Shown here one piece after another: positions 8,582-17,346 of a DNA stretch of 58,326 nucleotides. The DNA lies in contig PBDN01000004.1 in assembly GCA_002718135.1 (NCBI GenBank), positions 1 to 58,326 of the forward strand, in the 5' to 3' direction. The notes below the pieces were generated by a model that made no database searches, was not told the DNA's origin, and was given only the letters and a program-made list of their open reading frames with translations. A program made the translations under genes and the position numbers. Source of the DNA: Pelagibacteraceae bacterium (GTDB lineage Bacteria > Pseudomonadota > Alphaproteobacteria > HIMB59 > GCA-002718135). The number at the start of each line of letters is the position of its first letter. The first letter of the stretch is position 1.

Positions 8582-10820
8582 TTCACGACAATTAATATTT
8601 AAACTTATTAGTATTTTTATTTTTATCTTTTTTTTAATTTTTGCCAATAATCATCAAGCTGCTGAGATACTTTTATATGGCGATAAAATTGACTATGATG
8701 AAGAAGAAAACATAATAGCGAGAGGCAATGGAAAAATTATATATGATAACAAGTTATTAACTTCTGAACTTATTATTTATAAAAAAAAATCTGGAAAAGT
8801 TTTTTTGCCAACTAATTTCAAACTAAAGGATGAAGAAGGTAATTTTTATTTTGGATCAAAAGGAACATTTGATAAAAATTTAAATAATGGTGACATAGAA
8901 AATGTTAAAATACTTTTAAATGATGGATCAAGAATAGTTGGTGTAAATGGTAAAAGACGTGGAAACATTGACATAATAAGCAAAGGTGTATTTTCCCCAT
9001 GTAAATCAAGAATTAAAATTGGTAATTTTATTTGTCCTACATGGCAATTAGAAGGTGAAAAAATTATTCATGATAATGAAAAATTATTTCTTTATAATAA
9101 ACATTCAAAAATGAGAATAGTAAATACTCCTGTATATTATTTACCTTATTTAGTTACTCCTTCTCCTTTGAGAAAAAAAAGAAAGTCAGGTTTTTTAAGT
9201 CCTTCAATTAGTTTTTATTTTATTGATGTAAAAACTGAACAAAATGTTTCATTTCCCTATTATTTCAATTTAGCAGAAGATAAAGAATTAACTCTTAATC
9301 CAATATTTAGATATGGTGGAGGTGCTGATTCTTCGCAAACTTTTATGTTTGACTATAATCAACTAATTTCAGGTGGTAATTTAAATGTAGATTTAAATGT
9401 TGATTCAAATTTTGATAATCAAAATTCAGATAAATGGCTGGAAAATGGAAGTTTAATCACTAGTTATAATCAAAATTTAAATGCTAATTATAAATTATCT
9501 TTTGAATCAGCTTTACAAACTTCTAAAAACTATATTCAAAATACTACACCAAATAATTATTTAAGTTATAAAAATTCACTATCTACAAGAATAAATTTAC
9601 AAGGTTTTGATTTAAAAAAATATGACGATGAATTGAACATCAATGCTACAACATATACTGTCAATCAAAACAATGAAGATAATAAAACAACACCTACTGT
9701 CTTACCTCATATTGATTACTACTCTGGTATTTTTCCTTACAAAAATTATGAAATATCTCACTTATTTCAAACTTATAATATTTTTCGAGATAAACACACA
9801 AACGTACATGCTCAAAATCAGCAAAAATTATCCCATTCTTTATATACTGACAGAGAATATATAAAGTTTGGTACAAAATTTAGATTTGCAACAGAAACGC
9901 ATAATCAAGTTTTTCATACAGAAAATAAATTAATTGAATCAGATTTTCATAAAGGATCATATTATAGAATTTTTCCAATTTTGGGTCTGTCAATGAGAAC
10001 ACCCTTTAAATTTAAAAATAGTAAAAATGATTTTGTATACAGTCCAAATGCTATGATTGTATTGGCACCTGGAATGTCTAATACAAACAAACTTTCAAAT
10101 GAAGATTCGGCTATAAATACTTATTCTATAGCAAATAATATTAGACTTAATAGATTTTCAGGTACTGATAAAATGGATAATTCAAAAAGATTGAATTATG
10201 GTTTTAATATTAACAATGAATTATGGGATTTTGCTATTTCACAACAATATGAATTTACAAATAACAGTAATTATCATTATGGTCAGGGTAATGAAGAAAA
10301 ATTAAGCGATATACTTGGTAATGCTGCATTTAATAAGGCAAAACTTAAGGCATATTATGATTTTAGATATGATTATAATGAAAGTTTCTTAAAACAACAT
10401 AGTATAGGAATTGAAAATGATCTTCCACTAGCAACAATAGAATTAAAATACCTGGGTCAAAGATCAAAAACAGATGAAGTTATAACTGATGATCTTGAAA
10501 CATTAAATTACTCTTTAGTTTCAAAAAAACTGTTTAAGTATAATGAATTTACTTTTTCAGGATTATATGATTTCAATGAAGCATTTCAAAAAGAATACAA
10601 AATAGGTTATACCTATTTTGATGATTGCTTTGGAATAAGTCTAAATTTTGGAAGTAGTAGATATGCTGATGATAATCTTAAACCTAAACATTCTTTAACT
10701 GTTATGTTCTCATTTAAACATATAGGATCATATAGATCAACAAATTTAGCAGTATCAGAGACAGATAAACAAGATATAAGGTGGTTTGATAGTGAAGTTT
10801 CCGATGAAATGTTTAATTAA
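8574..10820 (+). CDS. lptD: LPS-assembly protein LptD
   Basis: A 748-residue outer-membrane protein that inserts lipopolysaccharide into the outer leaflet. A signal peptide ends near NHQAA (residues about 25-30). It is followed by the LptA-like beta-jellyroll domain (LLYGDKIDYDEEENIIARG) and then the conserved LptD region with the motif VYYLPYLVTPSPLRKKRKSG, leading into a long beta-barrel. Two cysteines lie just before the barrel (SPCKSR and NFICPTW) and one in the C-terminal part (FDDCFG). The length is short but within the family range. The gene overlaps both lptG and the surA-like gene. Confidence 0.93.
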   Translation: MINSRQLIFKLISIFIFIFFLIFANNHQAAEILLYGDKIDYDEEENIIARGNGKIIYDNKLLTSELIIYKKKSGKVFLPTNFKLKDEEGNFYFGSKGTFDKNLNNGDIENVKILLNDGSRIVGVNGKRRGNIDIISKGVFSPCKSRIKIGNFICPTWQLEGEKIIHDNEKLFLYNKHSKMRIVNTPVYYLPYLVTPSPLRKKRKSGFLSPSISFYFIDVKTEQNVSFPYYFNLAEDKELTLNPIFRYGGGADSSQTFMFDYNQLISGGNLNVDLNVDSNFDNQNSDKWLENGSLITSYNQNLNANYKLSFESALQTSKNYIQNTTPNNYLSYKNSLSTRINLQGFDLKKYDDELNINATTYTVNQNNEDNKTTPTVLPHIDYYSGIFPYKNYEISHLFQTYNIFRDKHTNVHAQNQQKLSHSLYTDREYIKFGTKFRFATETHNQVFHTENKLIESDFHKGSYYRIFPILGLSMRTPFKFKNSKNDFVYSPNAMIVLAPGMSNTNKLSNEDSAINTYSIANNIRLNRFSGTDKMDNSKRLNYGFNINNELWDFAISQQYEFTNNSNYHYGQGNEEKLSDILGNAAFNKAKLKAYYDFRYDYNESFLKQHSIGIENDLPLATIELKYLGQRSKTDEVITDDLETLNYSLVSKKLFKYNEFTFSGLYDFNEAFQKEYKIGYTYFDDCFGISLNFGSSRYADDNLKPKHSLTVMFSFKHIGSYRSTNLAVSETDKQDIRWFDSEVSDEMFN

Positions 10821-11871
10821 AATAATATTTTTATTAATATTACTGAATAATAAAATATATGCTCAAGATATTATTGAAAATAAAATTATTTTTAAAATCA
10901 ATAATCTAACATTTACCTCTGTTGATTTGGAAAAAAGGAAAGATTATCTAAGTTTAATTAATGAAGTTGATTATTCATACAAAGAAATAACTGATGATTT
11001 AATTTCAGCAACTATATTTTATGAATATTATAAAGAACATACTAAAGCATCAACAAGATTAGAAAAAGATGCATTAGAAATTTATAACAATATACTCGGT
11101 CAAGAAACAATAAATGATAATAAAAAAGAATCAATTTTATTAAATATTAAATATGACCTGATAAGGAAAAATACATTAGAAAATTTACTTACAGTAAAAA
11201 AAGATCAAATATTAGAAAAACCTGCAGAAATTGATTTAATATATGATATAAAAATTTATTATATAAGTATTAGTTATTCTGATTATGAAAATATAAAAAA
11301 TGAAATAAGTTTTAAAAGTAAAAATGATTTCAAATATTTAGAAAATTATTTAAAATCTAATGAAATAAATTACTATTATAAAGTTGAAAATATTCAAAAT
11401 ATAAATGATTTAGATAAAAATATTTATAATAATATAAAATCTAACAATCAAATATTCATTTTAAATAATAATAACTTTACGTCATATGTTTATATAGAAA
11501 AAAAATTAGAAAGCTATGAAGGTGTAACAGCTAAACTAATTAGTGTTAAAACGGAAAACAAAATCATTGATATTCCTCTGAATTGTAAAAATATTAATAA
11601 GTTTAAATCTTTAAATATAACAGAAAATTCTTATAAATACATAGACCTGAATGATAAAATTAAAGAAAATTTGAAACAAATAAATGATGTAATAATGATT
11701 AAAGATAATAAAAATTTTAATTATATTTTTTTGTGCGAAATGACTTTCAATCAAGAAATTTTAAATGAAATTAACGTAAATAAAAAAATTAAATCTTTCA
11801 TTATAGAAATAGAAAAGAATTTCATAAAAAAATATTCTGAATTATATAATTTGATTAAATTTGATGAATAA
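10804..11871 (+). CDS. SurA-like periplasmic chaperone (divergent)
   Basis: A 355-residue protein with a clear signal peptide (CLIKIIFLLILLNNKIYAQ). It sits between lptD and pdxA, the usual place of surA, whose product helps outer-membrane proteins fold. The N-terminal part is helical and compatible with the SurA N-domain (IIFKINNLTFTSVDLEKR). I cannot see a recognisable parvulin-type prolyl isomerase motif in the rest. The assignment therefore rests mostly on position, size and signal peptide. The ATG at 10804 was chosen over an upstream TTG at 10786 because it puts the signal peptide at the N-terminus; it overlaps lptD by 17 bases. Confidence 0.6.
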   Translation: MKCLIKIIFLLILLNNKIYAQDIIENKIIFKINNLTFTSVDLEKRKDYLSLINEVDYSYKEITDDLISATIFYEYYKEHTKASTRLEKDALEIYNNILGQETINDNKKESILLNIKYDLIRKNTLENLLTVKKDQILEKPAEIDLIYDIKIYYISISYSDYENIKNEISFKSKNDFKYLENYLKSNEINYYYKVENIQNINDLDKNIYNNIKSNNQIFILNNNNFTSYVYIEKKLESYEGVTAKLISVKTENKIIDIPLNCKNINKFKSLNITENSYKYIDLNDKIKENLKQINDVIMIKDNKNFNYIFLCEMTFNQEILNEINVNKKIKSFIIEIEKNFIKKYSELYNLIKFDE

Positions 11872-12829
11872 TATGTTTTTGATAACTATAGGCGATATAA
11901 AAGGAATAGGTATTGAATTATTAATAAAATTTTTCAAATTAAATTATAAATATAAATTTATACTTGTGACTAACAAAATAATTATTTTAAATTATTTAAA
12001 AAAAAACGGTATTAAAATTAAAATTAATGAATTAAATCATTCTAATTACTTGGATGGTTATATTAAAAATAAAATAAATATTTTTAATTTTAAGGCAAAA
12101 AATATTTATGAGAATTCATATAAATCAATAATTGAAAGTTATAAATTTTGTTTAAAAAATAAGTGCATTGGAATAATCACACTACCTATTAATAAATATA
12201 AAATCATAAAAAATATTGATAAAAATTTTATAGGTCATACTGAATTATTTGAAAAAATAGAAAAAAATACAAACTCAAACATGATCTTTGTTCACAAAAA
12301 ACTAATAATTTCATCTTTAACAACACATAAAAAATTAAGTAAAATTCCTATAATTATTAAAAATAAAACACTGATTTATAATAAAATTTTAGCATTAAAT
12401 AAAACATTAATAAGAGATTTTAAAATTAAAAAACCAAAAATTATGATTTCTGGAATTAATCCTCACGCAGGGGAAAATGGCAAAATAGGTTTAGAGGAAG
12501 AACTTTATATAAAACCGTTAATTAAAAAAGCTAAAAAAAATAAAATTCAGATTTATGGACCAATATCAGGTGATGCGATGATAAATAAAAAAAATATTAT
12601 TAACTATGATTGTTTTCTATTTATTTATCACGATCAAGCATTAATACCCTTTAAATTATTAAGTAATTATGAAGGAATTAATTTTACTAGTAATTTGAAA
12701 GTAATAAGACTTTCACCAGATCATGGAACGGCTGAAGATATAGTTGGTAAAAATATTGCATCAGTAAAGAGTTTAGTAAATTGCTTCAAAATTGGAAAAC
12801 AAATATACAGAAATAGAAAAAGTAATTGA
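11864..12829 (+). CDS. pdxA: 4-hydroxythreonine-4-phosphate dehydrogenase
   Basis: A roughly 321-residue enzyme of pyridoxal 5'-phosphate synthesis (DXP-dependent route), oxidising 4-phosphohydroxy-L-threonine. Family motifs are present: an N-terminal GDIKGIGIE (usually GDPAGIGPE), GHTEL, NPHAGENG, GPISGDAM, YHDQALIPFK with the metal-binding His, and SPDHGTAEDIVGK near the end. The proline in the N-terminal motif is replaced, but the metal and substrate motifs are intact. The ATG at 11864 overlaps the surA-like stop codon region by 8 bases; a TTG one codon earlier is less likely. It is in the lpt/rsmA gene run. Confidence 0.93.
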   Translation: MNNMFLITIGDIKGIGIELLIKFFKLNYKYKFILVTNKIIILNYLKKNGIKIKINELNHSNYLDGYIKNKINIFNFKAKNIYENSYKSIIESYKFCLKNKCIGIITLPINKYKIIKNIDKNFIGHTELFEKIEKNTNSNMIFVHKKLIISSLTTHKKLSKIPIIIKNKTLIYNKILALNKTLIRDFKIKKPKIMISGINPHAGENGKIGLEEELYIKPLIKKAKKNKIQIYGPISGDAMINKKNIINYDCFLFIYHDQALIPFKLLSNYEGINFTSNLKVIRLSPDHGTAEDIVGKNIASVKSLVNCFKIGKQIYRNRKSN

Positions 12830-13548
12830 TTATACCGAAAAAATCATTAGGTCAAAATTTTTTAATTGATAAAAATATTTGTAAAAAAATTTCTAAAATA
12901 AAAAATTTATATAATCAAACTATAATTGAAATAGGACCTGGTTATGGTAATTTAACAGATTATATAATAAAGCAAAAACCAAAAAAAATTATTTTAATAG
13001 AAAAAGACAATGAATTAAATTTATATTTAAAGAAGAAATATTTTAATAACAAAAGAGTAATAATCTACTCTCAGGATGCTCTTAGATTCAATTATACAAA
13101 TTTTTCAAATTATATTGTTATTTCTAATTTACCATACAATATAAGTACTAAATTAATTTTAAAGTTATTTAATTATAATAATTTTATTACTACTATAATT
13201 GTTATGCTACAAAAAGAAGTCGCAGAAAAATTTAATTATAAAAAAAATAAAATGAATAAATATAAATTTCTTACTAATTTTTTTACTGATTATAAAATAT
13301 TATTTCACGTTTCTCCTAAAGTTTTTTTTCCAAAACCTAAAGTAAGCTCTTCTGTTGTAATATTTAAAATGAAAAAAGTTAAAGTAAGAAATAATTTAAA
13401 TAAATTTATTAATGAAATATTTAAAAATAAAAGAAAAAAAATAATAAATAATTTTAAAAATCACAATAATATCAATAACAATATTTTGAATAAAAGAGTA
13501 GAAGAATTAAATTTTGAAGAATTGATTAAATTATATAAGTTTTTTTAA
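12826..13548 (+). CDS. rsmA: 16S rRNA dimethyladenosine transferase RsmA (KsgA)
   Basis: A 240-residue SAM-dependent methyltransferase that dimethylates two adjacent adenines near the 3' end of 16S rRNA. Motifs include the family start KKSLGQNFL, the SAM-binding loop EIGPGYGNLTD and the catalytic NLPYNIS. The C-terminal domain is short (family members are usually about 260-280 residues). The start is a TTG overlapping the pdxA stop; no in-frame ATG lies nearby, and the conserved GQNFL motif comes within ten residues, so TTG is well supported. It converges with gmk, overlapping it by 18 bases. Confidence 0.93.
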   Translation: MIIPKKSLGQNFLIDKNICKKISKIKNLYNQTIIEIGPGYGNLTDYIIKQKPKKIILIEKDNELNLYLKKKYFNNKRVIIYSQDALRFNYTNFSNYIVISNLPYNISTKLILKLFNYNNFITTIIVMLQKEVAEKFNYKKNKMNKYKFLTNFFTDYKILFHVSPKVFFPKPKVSSSVVIFKMKKVKVRNNLNKFINEIFKNKRKKIINNFKNHNNINNNILNKRVEELNFEELIKLYKFF

Positions 13549-14154
13549 TTTCTTATTTAATAATTCTTTATTTTCAATATCTAACAAATAAAATTCTATA
13601 ATTTTTATTACATTTTTAACAGTAATATGAATATTCTGATTAATTAATATGTGTTTATATTCAGAATAATGTTTCATTTCGTTTATTGCATATGACAATC
13701 GCAAATTGATTTCTTTTTTATTATCTGTTCCTCTTTTAATTAGACGTTTTTTTAATTCTTTAATTGATGGAGGAAGTATAAAGAAATCAATAATTTGTGA
13801 TTTACCATATTCTTTTCTTATTTTTCTTGCTCCCTTCCAATCAATATCAAATAAAATATGTTTTTGTTGTTTTCTAGCAGTCACAATATTTATATATGGG
13901 GATCCATAAAAGTTTTGAAAATTTTTTGCTGTTTCAATAAAGAAATTATTTTTTTTTAAATTTAAAAATTTTTCTTTTGAAACAAAACAATAATCTTTTC
14001 TTTGAATTTCATTTAACCTTTTTTTTCTAGAAGTATAAGAAATAGATAATTTGATATTTTTCATTTTTTTTAGAAGTAATTTACATAAAGTAGTCTTACC
14101 AGCTCCAGATGGTGAGGAAATAATAATTATTTTACTTTTTGTTTCTGTATTCAT
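13531..14154 (-). CDS. gmk: Guanylate kinase
   Basis: A 207-residue enzyme that phosphorylates GMP to GDP. It has the P-loop SSPSGAGKTT (about residues 13-22), the GMP-binding segment SYTSRKKRLNEIQRKDYCFV, and DIDWKGARKIRKEYG, which corresponds to the Walker B/lid region. An in-frame extension to 14238 exists but adds a hydrophobic leader unlike the family; the ATG at 14154, directly before NTETKSKII, fits. It starts inside the last 23 bases of mltG, so it is probably translated from the fab/mltG message. Confidence 0.95.
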   Translation of the reverse strand: MNTETKSKIIIISSPSGAGKTTLCKLLLKKMKNIKLSISYTSRKKRLNEIQRKDYCFVSKEKFLNLKKNNFFIETAKNFQNFYGSPYINIVTARKQQKHILFDIDWKGARKIRKEYGKSQIIDFFILPPSIKELKKRLIKRGTDNKKEINLRLSYAINEMKHYSEYKHILINQNIHITVKNVIKIIEFYLLDIENKELLNKKLKKLI

Positions 14155-15064
14155 ATAATTTTTCTTTATGTTCTTCAAAATTTTTTGAAAATATATGCAT
14201 ATTTGCAAATTTATCAAAAAAATAAAATAAATAATCACTCTTATAATTTTCCAACATTAATTCAATTGTTTTTGTACTTACATAAGTAATTGGTTTAGGT
14301 GGAAGGCCATTAATGATATAAGTATTATAAGGATGAACATATTTTAAATCATTATATGTTAATTTTCTTTTTAAATTATATTTACCATCTGTAATTGCAT
14401 ATAATACAGTAGCATCTATTTGGAGTTTCATATTTTTATTTAATCTATTTATGATAACCGAATAAATTTTTTTTTTATCTATAGAATTTAATCCCTCTTT
14501 TTCTATTAATGATCCTATAGTTATAATCTCTAATTCAGAAAATGATTTAAATATTTTGTTATTTGATATTTTGAGTAAATATTCGTTTTTAACTTTAATT
14601 AGCTTATTTTTAAAAAGGGAGAAATCATTGTAATCATTTAAATAATAGGTATCAGCAAGAATTTGTTCGTAATCAATAATTTCTGGATCATTAAACTTAA
14701 TTTTTAATCTTTCATATAAATCAAATTTTGACCATCCCTCAATAATAGTTATTTTATTTATAATGTTACTAGGTTGGGAAATTATTTTTAAAAAATCAAT
14801 AATATTATTTTTATTATTTAACTGAAATTCACCATAGTGAACATTAGATATATATTTATTGTAAAATTTAGCTATGAAATCATAAAAGTTAATAAGTAGT
14901 AAATTATTTTCATTAATGTTTTGAGTAACTATTGATGAAATACTTTGATTTTTTTTTATATATATTTTTTGATTTTTAAATTCTAAGTCTTTTACAATTA
15001 AAAAATAAAACAGAATTAAAAAAATAATAAAAAATAAAAAAATACTATATTTTTTTAAATACAA
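14132..15064 (-). CDS. mltG: Endolytic murein transglycosylase MltG
   Basis: A roughly 310-residue inner-membrane protein that cuts nascent glycan strands and so sets their length. It has an N-terminal membrane anchor (a long run of Phe, Ile and Leu), a LysM-like region, and the YceG catalytic part with the conserved glutamate in GSLIEKEG followed by INRLNKNMKLQIDATVLYA and GLPPKPI. The start is uncertain. I prefer the TTG at 15064, inside the last 20 bases of fabF, because it puts the anchor close to the N-terminus; another in-frame TTG at 15142 would reach 98 bases into fabF. The order fabF-mltG-gmk is common. Confidence 0.88.
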   Translation of the reverse strand: MYLKKYSIFLFFIIFLILFYFLIVKDLEFKNQKIYIKKNQSISSIVTQNINENNLLLINFYDFIAKFYNKYISNVHYGEFQLNNKNNIIDFLKIISQPSNIINKITIIEGWSKFDLYERLKIKFNDPEIIDYEQILADTYYLNDYNDFSLFKNKLIKVKNEYLLKISNNKIFKSFSELEIITIGSLIEKEGLNSIDKKKIYSVIINRLNKNMKLQIDATVLYAITDGKYNLKRKLTYNDLKYVHPYNTYIINGLPPKPITYVSTKTIELMLENYKSDYLFYFFDKFANMHIFSKNFEEHKEKLYEYRNKK

Positions 15065-16298
15065 GCGCAGTATTTGTTCCTCCAAATCCAAATGAGTTAC
15101 TAAGTGCAATATCAATATTGGTTTCCTGAGGTTCTTTTGCAACTAAATCTATATGTGTTTCAATAGGATTATTTAAATTAAGAGTGGCGGGAGCAACATT
15201 ATTTTTAATTGATAGTATAGAAAAAATTGATTCAACACTGCCTGCAGCACCTAAAAGATGACCTATTGATGATTTGGTTGAACTAACCTTTAACTTTGAA
15301 TTACTAGAAAAAAGTTTAGATATTGCATTTAACTCAATTTCATCTCCTTTTTTTGTAGACGTTCCATGAGCATTTATATAATCTACCTCATCCTTAGAAA
15401 TATTTGCCATTTCTAGAGCTAATTTCATAGCTCTATAACCCCCATCACCATCTTCGGGAGGAGAAGTTATATGGAATGCATCTCCAGACATGCCATATCC
15501 CACTAACTCTGAATAAATTTTAGCATTTCTTTTTTTTGCATGTTCATATTCTTCAAGTACCAAAATTCCTGCCCCCTCTCCCATAACAAATCCATCTCTA
15601 TCTTGATCCCATGGTCTAGATGCTAATTCAGGACTATCATTAAATGAAGTACTAAGGCTTCTTGCTGCACAAAAACCTGCAACACCTAATTTACATACTG
15701 CTGCTTCAGAGCCGCCAGCAACCATAACATTAGCAGCGCCTCTTTTTATAATTTCTCCTGCGTCTCCAATTGAATGCGCTCCAGTGGCACAAGCAGTAAC
15801 AACTGAATGATTAGGACCTTTGAAGCCATATTTAATTGAAATTTGACCTGATAATAAATTTATTAGAGACGAGGGTATAAAAAATGGTGAAAGTTTTTTT
15901 GGTCCTAAGTTATCAATAGTTAAAGATCCATTATAAATCGTTTCAAGTCCTCCAATTCCAGAACCTACAATAACTCCTACATTTAATTTATTTTTTTCTT
16001 CAATATTATTTATACCTGAATCTTCAATTGCCATTTTTGCAGCTGCGATTCCATATTGGATAAATCTATCATTTCTTTTAATTTCTTTTAAATCAAGATG
16101 AATGGTTGGATCATAATAATCAATTTCACTATCATGTTGAGAAATATATCCACCTATTTTACAGCTAAGATCTTTTACATCAAATGTATTTATTTTTTTT
16201 ATACCAGACTTTTTTGCAATGAGATTATTCCATGTTGTTTCTTGATTATAACCTATTGAGCTTAGTAAACCTATACCAGTAACTACAACCCTTCTCAT
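15045..16298 (-). CDS. fabF: Beta-ketoacyl-ACP synthase II
   Basis: A 417-residue elongating condensing enzyme of type II fatty-acid synthesis. The active-site cysteine is C170 in VTACATGAHS, with the two partner histidines in NAHGTSTKKGD and SSIGHLLGAAGS; the C-terminal loop NSFGFGGTN is intact. The length matches FabF. It follows acpP by 16 bases, so the carrier protein and the enzyme that uses it are on one message. It is less AT-rich than its neighbours in lpt/mltG, as expected of a conserved, well-expressed gene. Confidence 0.97.
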   Translation of the reverse strand: MRRVVVTGIGLLSSIGYNQETTWNNLIAKKSGIKKINTFDVKDLSCKIGGYISQHDSEIDYYDPTIHLDLKEIKRNDRFIQYGIAAAKMAIEDSGINNIEEKNKLNVGVIVGSGIGGLETIYNGSLTIDNLGPKKLSPFFIPSSLINLLSGQISIKYGFKGPNHSVVTACATGAHSIGDAGEIIKRGAANVMVAGGSEAAVCKLGVAGFCAARSLSTSFNDSPELASRPWDQDRDGFVMGEGAGILVLEEYEHAKKRNAKIYSELVGYGMSGDAFHITSPPEDGDGGYRAMKLALEMANISKDEVDYINAHGTSTKKGDEIELNAISKLFSSNSKLKVSSTKSSIGHLLGAAGSVESIFSILSIKNNVAPATLNLNNPIETHIDLVAKEPQETNIDIALSNSFGFGGTNTALVFKKI

Positions 16299-16314
16299 AT
16301 TTGTGAAAAGTATA

Positions 16315-16548
16315 TTATTTTTTACTTTCGATGTGATCTATTGCATTTTTTACAGTTTGAATAGTTTCTGCAGCATCATCTGGAATTTCAATTCCAAATT
16401 TTTCTTCAAAAGCCATAACTAACTCAACAGTATCTAAGCTATCAGCTCCAAGATCATCAATAAATTTTGCGTCGGGTGTAACTTTTGATTCATCTATTCC
16501 TAAATGATCAACTATTATCTTTTTTACTTGATCTTCTATCTCACTCAT
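16315..16548 (-). CDS. acpP: Acyl carrier protein
   Basis: A 77-residue acidic helical carrier of growing acyl chains. The phosphopantetheine site is S37 in [16 protein letters not shown] strong Shine-Dalgarno sequence (AAGGAG at 16556-16561, seen on the minus strand) sits 7 bases before the ATG, one of the few clear ones in the window. A good promoter lies just upstream (see separate entry), which fits the high amounts of ACP that cells need. It lies between fabG and fabF. Confidence 0.98.
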   Translation of the reverse strand: MSEIEDQVKKIIVDHLGIDESKVTPDAKFIDDLGADSLDTVELVMAFEEKFGIEIPDDAAETIQTVKNAIDHIESKK

Positions 16549-16555
16549 AAATAAA

Positions 16556-16561
16556 CTCCTT
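16556..16561 (-). promoter_or_regulatory. Strong ribosome binding site of acpP
   Basis: On the minus strand AAGGAG lies 7 bases before the acpP ATG. Most genes in this window lack a clear Shine-Dalgarno sequence, so this one stands out. Confidence 0.8.
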
Positions 16562-16572
16562 AAGTCATTAGT

Positions 16573-16601
16573 TATTAAATTATTTATTCTGTATATGTCA
16601 A
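16573..16601 (-). promoter_or_regulatory. Sigma-70-type promoter of acpP
   Basis: On the minus strand a consensus -35 box TTGACA (16601-16596) is followed after 17 bases by TTAATA (16578-16573); a shift of one gives TAATAA. The predicted transcript start near 16566 gives a leader of about 18 bases, just enough for the AAGGAG site. It would let acpP and fabF be made at a higher level than fabD and fabG. Confidence 0.6.
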
Positions 16602-16614
16602 CAATTTAAAATAC

Positions 16615-17346
16615 TTAAGCCATAAACATACCGCCATTAACATGTATATTTTGGCCTGTGATGTATGAAGCATTTTCTGATGTTAAAAATTGAACAAGAT
16701 TGGCTACATCTTGAGGGCTACCAAATTTACTCATTGGAATGCTGTCTAAGATTTTATTCTTTTGAATATCATTTAATTTATCAGTCATCGGAGATTTAAT
16801 AAAGCCTGGTGAAATCAAGTTAACATTAATATTTCTTTTAGAAACTTCAAGTGCTATGGATTTATACAAACCTATCATTCCAGATTTTGAAGCTACATAA
16901 TTAGATTGACCTGGATTTCCTGTTGATGCAACGACAGAAGATACTCCAATAATTTTTCCATATTTGTTCTGAATCATACCTGGTAAAATTGATTTTATTA
17001 TCATGTAATTAGATGTCAAGTTTGCCTGTAAAACTCTAGACCATTTTTCAAAAGACATCCTTAATATTAAACTATCATCAGTTATACCTGCATTATTAAC
17101 CAAAATAGAAATATTTTTGTGTTCAGAAGAAATTTTTTTTAAATTATTTTCTAGTTTTTCAATTTCTAGTAAATTTAAATAATAATAATGATGTTGAGTA
17201 CCATACTTATCTTTTAATTTATCAAGATTATCAATAGATGAAGATGTTAGTATAAGTTCATTTTTAGGATCAATAAATTTTTCGCAAATTGCGCTACCAA
17301 TACCCCCTGAAGCTCCTGTAATTAATATTTTATTGTTTTTTGACAT
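16615..17346 (-). CDS. fabG: 3-oxoacyl-ACP reductase
   Basis: A 243-residue short-chain dehydrogenase that reduces beta-ketoacyl-ACP with NADPH. It has the nucleotide-binding loop TGASGGIG, NNAGIT, the catalytic Ser (GVSSVVAS), and the YVASK motif, and ends with the usual TGQNIHVNGGMFMA. The ATG overlaps the end of fabD by 17 bases. A 66-base gap containing a promoter separates it from acpP. Confidence 0.97.
   Translation of the reverse strand: MSKNNKILITGASGGIGSAICEKFIDPKNELILTSSSIDNLDKLKDKYGTQHHYYYLNLLEIEKLENNLKKISSEHKNISILVNNAGITDDSLILRMSFEKWSRVLQANLTSNYMIIKSILPGMIQNKYGKIIGVSSVVASTGNPGQSNYVASKSGMIGLYKSIALEVSKRNINVNLISPGFIKSPMTDKLNDIQKNKILDSIPMSKFGSPQDVANLVQFLTSENASYITGQNIHVNGGMFMA

Noticed and set aside
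9643..9876. Small overlapping frames on both strands inside lptD
   Set aside because: lptD is continuous through this region and the small frames have no family features.
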